Both the position numbers and the translations under genes were made by a program. From the NCBI GenBank assembly GCA_020201525.1, contig JAIVGO010000012.1, forward strand, positions 1 to 53,882: 53,882 nt of DNA, in the 5' to 3' direction. The stretch comes from Actinomycetota bacterium (lineage in GTDB: Bacteria; Actinomycetota; AC-67). Of the stretch, positions 16,256-23,300 are shown piece after piece; position 1 is the first letter of the stretch; the number at the start of each line of letters is the position of its first letter. The notes beneath the pieces are model-generated. The model made no database searches, had not been told where the DNA came from, and was given only the letters and a program-made list of their open reading frames with translations.

Positions 16256-19200
16256 CGCTTCGACTTCGCAGGACGCTTCGTCAGCGATGTCAGCGCTTTT
16301 TGCGCCGCTGCCTTGTTCGACTGCGCGTTGCGATAATCCGGTGCGATGGCGAGCGCAGCGTCGTACGCGCTCAAGGCTTCGCGCAGTGCGGCCGCCGCGT
16401 CGCCTTTGCGTCCCGTGGCGACGAGCGACTCGGCACGGAGCGAGAGCACGGCTCCGCGGTTGTTGTGCGCGTAGATGTAATCCGGTGCGATGCGCAGCGC
16501 TTCGTCGTGCGCGGCGAGCGCTTCGCCGAACCGTTCCAGCGCGGCCTCGTGCTGAGCGGCTGCCGCGTGCAGCGTTCCGAGCGCTCGAAGCGTGCTGCCC
16601 AGGTTGTTGTGCGCATAGACATAGTCCGGAGACAGCTTGAGCGCCCGCTCGTAGACCTCGGCCGCGGCGGCGTAGCCTTTCCTTGCCGGCTCCGTGCGGC
16701 CGGCAGCAGCATCGAGATCGCCGGTGCCGCGCAATGTCATCCCCTTGTTGTTGAGGACCTCGACGTCGTCTGGCCCGTGTATCAACGCCGCATCGAGCGC
16801 CGCGAGACCCTTCTTGTACCCGGCGCGTGCCTCTCTCGGCCGCCCGGTTGCCGCGTACAGGTCGGCGATGCTGCGGAGGGTAACACCGAGGGCATTCGCG
16901 GCGCGGACATCGGCCGGCGACGATCGGACGACGGTCTCGGCAGAGGAAATCGCGGCGCGATATGCCGCAATCGCCTCGTCGGGCCGTTGCATCGTCGCGA
17001 GCAATTCGCCATGCGCGCGCTGAACGTTGCTCTGGCTGCGCAGAGCGCGCGGGTCGTCCGGAGCCGCCTTCAACGCTTGTCGGTATGCGTCCGCGGCCGC
17101 GTCGTAGGCGGACAAAGCCCCTGGGTATCGAGACAGCTTCGCCTCGAGCTCGCCGAGCCGCCGAAGTGCATCGCCCTTCCCCCGCAACGCTTCGGCATCG
17201 CTCTGCGCTGAAGCGAGCGCGCGGTCGTACGAGGAAATCGCGGCGTCGTATTCGCCGCGTGCCTCGTCGTAGCGCGCCAGGCGGGCCGAGAAATCCGCCG
17301 AGGCGCGCGCCATCCGTGCGCTTTCCATATCCCCGGCCGGAAGCTCCTTTCGCAGAACGAGCAGTGCGCGACAGAGCTCCAATCGATTACGCGCGAGCCC
17401 GTTTGTGAACGCCGAGAGCCACTCCGCAGCACCGCGGGGCGGGTCGGACATCGATGCGTGATACACGGCCTCGACGACCGATCCGATATCGCCGTCCTTC
17501 GCGCGAGCGCGGTGGAAGCGTTCGAGCGCTGCGTCGGCTCGGGAAAGGACGTCGTCCTCTCTCTCGCGCGCAAGACGCCGAAGGAGGTCGTGCACCCGGA
17601 ACGTTCCGGTGCGATCGGTTCGCCACACGAACGAAAAATTGAGCAGGGCGGCGAAGGACGGATCGGTCGCTTTGAAGTTCAGCGCCTCGCCCAACGCGAC
17701 GTACACGTCGCGGTCGAACCACCGGGCCGCGGCGAGCGCGCGAACCGCAAAACCAACTTCGTCGTCGACGTACCGCAAGAGCCGAGCGACGAGCTGCTCG
17801 GCCTTTTCCGCGAACGCATCCGTCTGCTGCACCTCGCCGAGGCCGCCGCCGTCTCGAGAGTTGGCAACCACGTCGGCGCACAGTCCCAGATAAAGCGGGT
17901 GGATCTGGTCGCCGACGCGTGCAATCGCAAGAATGTGCCGCCTGGTCGCCTCGTCCGAAATCCCGGCGGCCTCGAGGAACGACGTCGCGTCGGGCAGCGG
18001 CAGAAAATCGAGCCGGTGCAGCTCGATACGATCGCGGCCGATTTTCGCAACCGGGGCCTTGTCCCACCGCGGCGGCTCGCGTCCGGCGACGACGCACACG
18101 ATTCCGGCGGCCAAGTCCACGTTGACGAGCAATCTGCGGAGCCACTCGTCGCGCTCGAAGAAGAGATGATCCGAAACGAAACGCGCGCCGGCCCAAAACG
18201 CCTCGTGACCGTCGAAGAAAAGCACGACGCGGTCGCCCGGCGACATCGACGCATTGAGATCACGCGCAAACAGCGCGGGGAGCTCGTCGATCAGCTCCGT
18301 CGCCGGATCGAGACGCTCGATGGCTTCGATCGTCGCCGGGTCGATCTTCCGCCGCTTCGCGTATTCGTCGAGCGAGGTGCCGAGTCGCCGCGTGATCATC
18401 TCCAGCGCCGATTCCGCGACCCAGTGCTGTTCGGCCACGACGTCGGCGACGGACGCGATGAAGTTGCGCTCTTCGTCGGGGAACAACGATTTGAGGCGCT
18501 CGGGGCTCGAAGCACCGGTCGCGTGCAAATAGTGCACGCACGCAAAGTCGAAGAGTGGAAACGCGCGCCCGGCAAGCGCGCGCCGGAGCATGAGCAGCGC
18601 CGAAAACGCTTCTTGGGGCCGGTCGTCCCCTCGCGGCGCGGCGGCGAGATCGAGAAGGGCGTGCGGCACCGGAGTGCACCGCTCCGCCAGGTGCCGAAGG
18701 AGCAACGACTTGCCGTTCCCTCCGTCGCCGTGAAAGAAGATCACCTTTTCGGCCGGCGTTTCGTTCTCGAGCGTCTTGGTAAACCGCCGGATCGGTTCTG
18801 CGCGGTCGGTGAAAAGCTCGAGTGCCCGCCAGCCGGTCGCCGCGCTGCCCGCCCGTGGCTTCTCTTCTGGGACTTCCGCCGGTGTCGTGCGCAACGGACG
18901 CCCGCTGAAAAGTGCGCGAACCGACGGATGAACCTCGCGCGGAGCAAGCAGAAGCAGCGCCACCATGCCGGCGAGGAAGCCGCCGATATGTGCTTCGTAC
19001 GCGACGGCGGGCGACGGGCCTTCGTGCGCAACACGCAGATAGTTCTGGCTCAGCTGTAGAACGAAATAAAACGCTGCAAGGATCCACGCAGGGATGTCGA
19101 CCGCCGCAATCGAGACGAGGCGCGACTTGGCGGCTCCGGCGGGGCCTTCGTGCATCATCTTGCGCAGCTCGCGTCGCCCACCGAACGAAACCGATAGCGT

Positions 19201-19680
19201 CGTGATCCGCGCGCCGGGGAACATCAGCAAGTACGCGCCGATCGCACCCGCGATTGCGCCGCTCGCTCCGAGCACCGGCGCAGTCGACGTCTTGTTCAGG
19301 AAGACGTACGCCATCGTGGCGCCGACCCCCGAGAGCAGATAGAAGGCGACGAACCTCACGCGCCCGAGACGGTCTTCGACGTTCTTTCCGAACAGCCACA
19401 GCATGTACATGTTTCCGGCGATGTGCACCGCGCCGACGTGGAGAAACAGCGCGCTGAAGATCGAGCGCCAGATTTCCCAGCCACTGCACGACGCAGTGGG
19501 GTGCAAAATCTGAAATGTGCCGCAATCAACGACGCGTTGCGGCGTAGCGAAGATCGCAGAGAAGTCGCGGCTGAGGAGGAGCGGGACCGCAATCAAGAAT
19601 AGGGCCACGTTCATCCCGATGATGAAGATCGTGGCGGCCGGCGTGCGGCGCGACTCGGCGGTGTCTCGAATGGGAATCAT
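16252..19680 (-). CDS. Rhomboid protease fused to STAND/AAA-like NTPase and TPR repeats
   Basis: A 1142-aa multidomain membrane protein. Residues about 10-250 form a rhomboid intramembrane serine protease: HIAGNMYMLW (His86/Asn90), GASGAIAGAIGAY with nucleophile Ser140, and AHIGGFLAG with His231, so the catalytic dyad is intact. A cytoplasmic NTPase follows, with P-loop GDGGNGKS at 318-325 and Walker B VVLFFDGHE at about 485-493, plus a helical/winged region (FRVHDLLRRLAR) as in STAND NTPases. From about 750 to the end are TPR-like helical repeats ending in AIAPDYRNAQSNKAAAQ. The ATG at 19680 (AGGAAGG adjacent) is preferred over a TTG at 19710. It is divergent from the Ser/Thr kinase-response regulator hybrid. 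The NTPase/TPR part may sense a ligand and control proteolysis. Confidence 0.85.
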   Translation of the reverse strand: MIPIRDTAESRRTPAATIFIIGMNVALFLIAVPLLLSRDFSAIFATPQRVVDCGTFQILHPTASCSGWEIWRSIFSALFLHVGAVHIAGNMYMLWLFGKNVEDRLGRVRFVAFYLLSGVGATMAYVFLNKTSTAPVLGASGAIAGAIGAYLLMFPGARITTLSVSFGGRRELRKMMHEGPAGAAKSRLVSIAAVDIPAWILAAFYFVLQLSQNYLRVAHEGPSPAVAYEAHIGGFLAGMVALLLLAPREVHPSVRALFSGRPLRTTPAEVPEEKPRAGSAATGWRALELFTDRAEPIRRFTKTLENETPAEKVIFFHGDGGNGKSLLLRHLAERCTPVPHALLDLAAAPRGDDRPQEAFSALLMLRRALAGRAFPLFDFACVHYLHATGASSPERLKSLFPDEERNFIASVADVVAEQHWVAESALEMITRRLGTSLDEYAKRRKIDPATIEAIERLDPATELIDELPALFARDLNASMSPGDRVVLFFDGHEAFWAGARFVSDHLFFERDEWLRRLLVNVDLAAGIVCVVAGREPPRWDKAPVAKIGRDRIELHRLDFLPLPDATSFLEAAGISDEATRRHILAIARVGDQIHPLYLGLCADVVANSRDGGGLGEVQQTDAFAEKAEQLVARLLRYVDDEVGFAVRALAAARWFDRDVYVALGEALNFKATDPSFAALLNFSFVWRTDRTGTFRVHDLLRRLAREREDDVLSRADAALERFHRARAKDGDIGSVVEAVYHASMSDPPRGAAEWLSAFTNGLARNRLELCRALLVLRKELPAGDMESARMARASADFSARLARYDEARGEYDAAISSYDRALASAQSDAEALRGKGDALRRLGELEAKLSRYPGALSAYDAAADAYRQALKAAPDDPRALRSQSNVQRAHGELLATMQRPDEAIAAYRAAISSAETVVRSSPADVRAANALGVTLRSIADLYAATGRPREARAGYKKGLAALDAALIHGPDDVEVLNNKGMTLRGTGDLDAAAGRTEPARKGYAAAAEVYERALKLSPDYVYAHNNLGSTLRALGTLHAAAAQHEAALERFGEALAAHDEALRIAPDYIYAHNNRGAVLSLRAESLVATGRKGDAAAALREALSAYDAALAIAPDYRNAQSNKAAAQKALTSLTKRPAKSKR

Positions 19681-19786
19681 CCTTCCTGCTTTCGCCGTCG
19701 CCGGGCCCAACCCTGCCGCCCCCGGAAACCTTCTGAAGGCCCTTTGCTAAAGTCGCCTGAACTATCTGGGGAGACGCGAACGGGGC

Positions 19787-21268
19787 ATGGGCAAGCTCAT
19801 TCGGAAGCGATACGAGACGCTCGAGGTCGCCGGTCGCGGCGGCCAGGGAGAGGTCCTGTTCGCGATCGACCACCAGCACGACCGCAAGGTCGCCCTGAAG
19901 GTTCGCGCGGTCCCCAACGCCGAACAGCGTGCCGCCCTTCTCGAAGAAGCCCGCATTTTGCTGTCGCTCGAGCCGCATCCCGGGCTCCCGCTCGTGCGCG
20001 AAGACTTCTTCGTCGGCAACCACTACTACATGGTGATGGATTGGGTCGAGGGCAAGAACCTGCAAGAGGTCCTCGACGAGCGCGGCGACCCCGGCCTCCC
20101 GGCGTCGACGGTGCTCAAGTACGTCGGCGAAGTCGCGAAGGCGCTCGACCATTTGCATGCGCACGAGCCGGCGATCGTGCACCAAGACGTGAAGCCGGCG
20201 AACATCGTTCTGTCCAAAGGGCGCCGGCCGATCCTCGTGGACTTCGGCATCGCAGTGACGGGCGGCGAGGCAACGTCGGCGCGCGGCACCCGCGGGTATC
20301 AAGCTCCCGAGCTCTCTCGCGGCGAAGCGCCGACGCCGGCAGCGGACGTCTACGGCCTGGCGGCGACCACGTTCGCGCTCCTCACCGGGTCGCCGCCGGC
20401 AGGCGTGCGGCCGACGTGGGAGGGAATCCCCAAGGCGGCTGTGCCGACGCTCGAGCGAGCCCTGCGTCGCGGCTTGTCGAATGATCCGGATCGCAGGCCG
20501 GGCTCTGCGGGGGAGCTCATCGAGGTTTTGCGCGCGTGGCTCGACTCACGTACCGATGAGGGCCCCGGCGCTCCGCCGCGACCGGTCGTCGCGGAGCCTT
20601 TGCCGGAAGCACCGGTGAACAAAGACGCGATCCGGCTCATGCTCGTCGACGATCATCCGATGTGGCGGCAAACGTTGAAGACCGTTCTCGAACACGATCA
20701 ATTTGCGACCGTGATCGCGGAAGCGTCCGACGGCGACGAGGCCATCGAAAAAGCCCGCGTCTCCTCGCCCGACGTCATCATCATGGACATGAACCTCCCG
20801 ACGATGAACGGCGTCGAAGCGACGCGCGGCATTCTTTCCGGATGCAGCCAAGCGAAGATTCTTGTCTTGTCTGCCAGCGGCGCGCAGCCCGACGTGCTCG
20901 AAGCAATCAAGTCCGGCGCGTCGGGGTACTTGCTGAAGAGCGCCGCGGCCGACGAGGTTGCCGACGCCGTCCGCCGCGTGAAGCGCGGAGAGCCGGTCTT
21001 TACGCCGTCGCTCGCCGGTCTCGTCATGGGCGAGTTCCGGCGCCTAGCTTCGGGGCCGCGCGACGATAGCGAGCTCACGCCCGACGAAAACGACGTTCTG
21101 AGCCTCATATCCAAAGGCCGCAAGTATCACGAGATTGCCGACGAGCTCGACGTGCCGGTGAACATGGTGCAGTCACATGCTCGCAGCATTCACGCGAAGC
21201 TCCAGAAGCGGCCTTCGCAACCGCACGCACCGAAGGCGAAGCAAAAGACGGTGAGGAAGAAGAAATGA
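19787..21268 (+). CDS. Ser/Thr protein kinase-response regulator hybrid (STK-REC-LuxR HTH)
   Basis: A 493-aa soluble protein joining two signalling systems. Residues 1-255 are an apparently active Hanks-type kinase: glycine loop GRGGQGEV, Lys38, Glu53/54, catalytic loop HQDVKPAN (Asp134), DFG (Asp152) and QAPE. After a Pro-rich linker, residues 281-400 are a receiver domain (LMLVDDH, acceptor Asp334 in IIMDMNLP). Residues 428-475 are a LuxR/NarL-type HTH (LTPDENDVLSLISKGRKYHE). There is no transmembrane segment and no PASTA domain. The next gene starts inside its stop (ATGA). The kinase may phosphorylate its own receiver/HTH or other cluster proteins, so two-component and Ser/Thr signals would converge on one DNA-binding output. 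Confidence 0.92.
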   Translation: MGKLIRKRYETLEVAGRGGQGEVLFAIDHQHDRKVALKVRAVPNAEQRAALLEEARILLSLEPHPGLPLVREDFFVGNHYYMVMDWVEGKNLQEVLDERGDPGLPASTVLKYVGEVAKALDHLHAHEPAIVHQDVKPANIVLSKGRRPILVDFGIAVTGGEATSARGTRGYQAPELSRGEAPTPAADVYGLAATTFALLTGSPPAGVRPTWEGIPKAAVPTLERALRRGLSNDPDRRPGSAGELIEVLRAWLDSRTDEGPGAPPRPVVAEPLPEAPVNKDAIRLMLVDDHPMWRQTLKTVLEHDQFATVIAEASDGDEAIEKARVSSPDVIIMDMNLPTMNGVEATRGILSGCSQAKILVLSASGAQPDVLEAIKSGASGYLLKSAAADEVADAVRRVKRGEPVFTPSLAGLVMGEFRRLASGPRDDSELTPDENDVLSLISKGRKYHEIADELDVPVNMVQSHARSIHAKLQKRPSQPHAPKAKQKTVRKKK

Positions 21269-21837
21269 CGCGGCGTCCGGACCCCGCGGAAACGGTTCGC
21301 ACCGTCCTTCACGAGTTGCGCAGCCGCGTCGGCGCCATCCGGCTCGCCGTGACGACGCTGCAGACGAACACGTCCGACGAAGAGCTGATGAAATCGCTTC
21401 TGGCAACGGCGGATCGCGAAACGCTCCGCGTGTCCATGGAAATGGTCGCCGTCACCGCGCTCGTCACGTGCCTCACCGACCGGAGTGCGCCGCGGTCGTT
21501 CGACATCGGTCATGCGCTTCGCAATGCGGTGACGCTGACGGAGCGCGTGGGCGGGCGCGCCACACTGGGGCGCGGAAGCAAAGCGATAGTCCGTGCGCGG
21601 CCGCGCGGCTTCGAAAGCGCGTTGTCGTCGCTCATGCAGCTGGTCGCCGACGTCGACGGTGAGACGATCGTGTCCGTCTCGACGAAAAACGGGGCCGTCA
21701 CCGTGAAGCTTGCCCGGCCCGACGGAAGTCACGCTCCTGGAGGATCGCTCGTCAAGAACCTTCTTGCCGGCATCGGCGCGACGCAGATCCCCTCCGACGC
21801 CGGGCTCGTCTTCCGGCTGGAAGGAGTGTCGCCATGA
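21265..21837 (+). CDS. Histidine phosphotransferase-like protein (degenerate kinase, ChpT/Spo0B-like)
   Basis: A 190-aa protein with a histidine-kinase-like dimerisation helix, TVLHELRSRVGAIRLAVTTL, whose H-box His is residue 16. The C-terminal half looks like a shrunken HATPase fold (ESALSSLMQLVADVDGETI, then LVKNLLAGIGATQI) but lacks a recognisable N-box Asn, DxGxG motif or ATP lid. That combination matches the ChpT/Spo0B type of phosphotransferase, which relays phosphate between receivers without binding ATP. It overlaps the genes on both sides by ATGA, placing it between a hybrid receiver and a NarL-type receiver. A decayed kinase is the alternative. Confidence 0.72.
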   Translation: MTRRPDPAETVRTVLHELRSRVGAIRLAVTTLQTNTSDEELMKSLLATADRETLRVSMEMVAVTALVTCLTDRSAPRSFDIGHALRNAVTLTERVGGRATLGRGSKAIVRARPRGFESALSSLMQLVADVDGETIVSVSTKNGAVTVKLARPDGSHAPGGSLVKNLLAGIGATQIPSDAGLVFRLEGVSP

Positions 21838-22472
21838 CGATCGGCGTCTTGCTCGTCGACGACCACACGGTCTTTGCCGAGACGCTCGCGGCTGCGCTCA
21901 AGACGAATGCCGACATAGCGATTCTCGGCGTCGCGAATACATCGACGGACGGTCTCGAAAAAGCGACGGCACTGAAGCCGGACGTCGCGCTGCTCGACGT
22001 GATGCTGCCGGACTACGACGGCATCGAGCTTGCGCGTCGGGTGCGGACGGCGTCGCCGGAAACGAAAGTCGTCATGCTGACCGGGGAAACCGATCCCGCA
22101 CTGTTCGCAAAGGCCATGGCGGCAGGCGCGTGCGGGTACCTCATCAAGGAATCGAGCCTCGGTGACGTCACCGACGCGGTCCGGCGAGCGTACGCCGGCC
22201 AGGTCGTCGTCCCCGACAAAGCCGTGAGTCGTCTGACGCAAGCGCAAGCGCCGCCCAAAGGCGTCGGATCGGATCTCACCGACCGTGAGCTCGAGGTGCT
22301 TGGCTTGCTCGCGCAAGGCAAAGATGCGAAGACGATCGCGAAGAGCCTCGGGATCACGTGGCACACGGCTCGGTCGTACTTGAAGACGGTTCTTATGAAG
22401 CTCGACGCGCACAGTCAGCTCGAAGCGGTGGCGGTCGCGACGCGACTCGGCATCATCGGGAGGCCCAAGTAG
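21834..22472 (+). CDS. NarL/LuxR-family response regulator
   Basis: A 212-aa response regulator. The receiver domain (1-120) has acidic pair VLLVDDH, acceptor Asp55 (VALLDVMLP), a conserved Thr in VVMLTGET and Lys in YLIKES. The C-terminal LuxR HTH (about 145-205) contains LTDRELEVLGLLAQGKDAKT and TARSYLKTVLMKL. It is coupled by ATGA to the phosphotransferase-like gene and by TAGTG to the following single-domain receiver, so one polycistronic message encodes the whole relay. It is likely a DNA-binding output of the cluster. Confidence 0.93.
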   Translation: MTIGVLLVDDHTVFAETLAAALKTNADIAILGVANTSTDGLEKATALKPDVALLDVMLPDYDGIELARRVRTASPETKVVMLTGETDPALFAKAMAAGACGYLIKESSLGDVTDAVRRAYAGQVVVPDKAVSRLTQAQAPPKGVGSDLTDRELEVLGLLAQGKDAKTIAKSLGITWHTARSYLKTVLMKLDAHSQLEAVAVATRLGIIGRPK

Positions 22473-22810
22473 TGGGAGTTCTTGTCGTCGAAGATTCCGA
22501 GGCGATCGGGAAGATGCTCGTCCAGGTGCTCGAGCGAGCCGGGTTCGAAGCTAAGTGGACGGACAATGTCGAAGATGCCTTGTCCACCGCGGCGGAATGG
22601 ATTCCCGACGTTGTGCTCCTCGATCTTCACCTCGGCGATGCGCCGGGCATCGAAGTCGCCAAGAAGCTTCGCAAGAGCGCCGCTACCAGCAAGGTTCGTG
22701 TTATCGGCCTCTCGGGTGACCCGCCGGCGAAAGCCGAGCAGAAGCACCTCGACGGCTTTCTGCTGAAGCCCGTCGCGCTGGCCGCAGTCGTCGAAGCAGT
22801 CCGAGGTTAG
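22472..22810 (+). CDS. Single-domain response regulator (CheY-like)
   Basis: A 112-aa stand-alone receiver domain with no output module. Acidic pair VVEDSE, acceptor Asp51 in VVLLDLHLGD, a Ser in VIGLSGD and the conserved KP dipeptide (GFLLKPV). The GTG at 22472 overlaps the preceding stop by one base (TAGTG). An earlier in-frame ATG at 22358 lies inside the NarL gene and is rejected. A phosphate sink or shuttle in a phosphorelay with the ChpT/Spo0B-like neighbour is likely. Confidence 0.88.
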   Translation: MGVLVVEDSEAIGKMLVQVLERAGFEAKWTDNVEDALSTAAEWIPDVVLLDLHLGDAPGIEVAKKLRKSAATSKVRVIGLSGDPPAKAEQKHLDGFLLKPVALAAVVEAVRG

Positions 22811-22811
22811 A

Positions 22812-22827
22812 CCCCGCAGATGCGGGG
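22812..22827. promoter_or_regulatory. Palindrome CCCGCA-N2-TGCGGG, copy 2
   Basis: Inverted repeat CCCCGCA-GA-TGCGGGG starting one base after the stop of the single-domain receiver gene and about 57 bp before the next ATG. Its core matches the site at 14332-14345. A second GCCCGC...GCGGG repeat lies within the following 35 bp. It may be an operator giving the last receiver gene its own promoter, or part of an attenuating hairpin. Confidence 0.45.
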
Positions 22828-22884
22828 GTAGGCAGCCCGCAACATGGGGTATTCCACCGCGGGTACAGGCCCGACAATGTGTCC

Positions 22885-23247
22885 ATGAGCATTCGAGTCA
22901 TGATCGTGGACGACGACCCGACGGTTCGCGTGACGCTGGCGCGCTTTTTTGCGCTCCATAAGGATCTCAAGGTCGTCGGCGAAGCCACGAACGGTCGCGA
23001 CGGCGTCGAGCTTGCGCAACGCGTGAAGGCCGACGTCATCGTCATGGATGCCCGTATGCCCGAGATGAACGGGCTCGAGGCGACGGAGCAAATTCGGTCG
23101 CTCGGCATCAACACCCCGGTGCTGATCTTCAGTGCCGAGGACGGGGTCGCCGGCAAGATCAACGGCCTCGCGAAAGTTGGTTTTCTCACGAAGCACGGGT
23201 CGGGGCCGCGCGAAACCATCGCCGCGATCCGCGAACTCGCGTCCTAA
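22885..23247 (+). CDS. Single-domain response regulator (CheY-like)
   Basis: A 120-aa receiver-only protein: VMIVDDD acidic pocket, acceptor Asp55 (VIVMDARMPEMNG), a Ser in LIFSAED and Lys in GFLTKHG, where the usual Pro after Lys is replaced by His. The ATG at 22885 is preferred to a GTG two codons upstream. It is separated from the previous receiver by 74 bp holding a palindrome, so it may be expressed independently. It has no output domain and probably acts by protein contact or phosphate exchange. Confidence 0.88.
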   Translation: MSIRVMIVDDDPTVRVTLARFFALHKDLKVVGEATNGRDGVELAQRVKADVIVMDARMPEMNGLEATEQIRSLGINTPVLIFSAEDGVAGKINGLAKVGFLTKHGSGPRETIAAIRELAS

Positions 23248-23269
23248 CTCCCTACACCCGCTCAACCCT

Positions 23270-23293
23270 GCGCGAAGGCATCCGCCTTCGCGC
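23270..23293. terminator. Intrinsic-type hairpin between convergent genes
   Basis: Perfect 10-bp stem GCGCGAAGGC / GCCTTCGCGC with the loop ATCC, followed on the plus strand by GCCCGTTTTA. It sits between the receiver gene and the convergent pseudo-subtilase gene and probably terminates the plus-strand signalling operon, possibly both directions. Confidence 0.7.
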
Positions 23294-23300
23294 GCCCGTT

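Noticed and set aside
17458..19059. Plus-strand open frame of 533 codons opposite the rhomboid-NTPase gene
   Set aside because: Shadow of a well-supported gene with P-loop, rhomboid and TPR motifs; no ribosome site or domain of its own.
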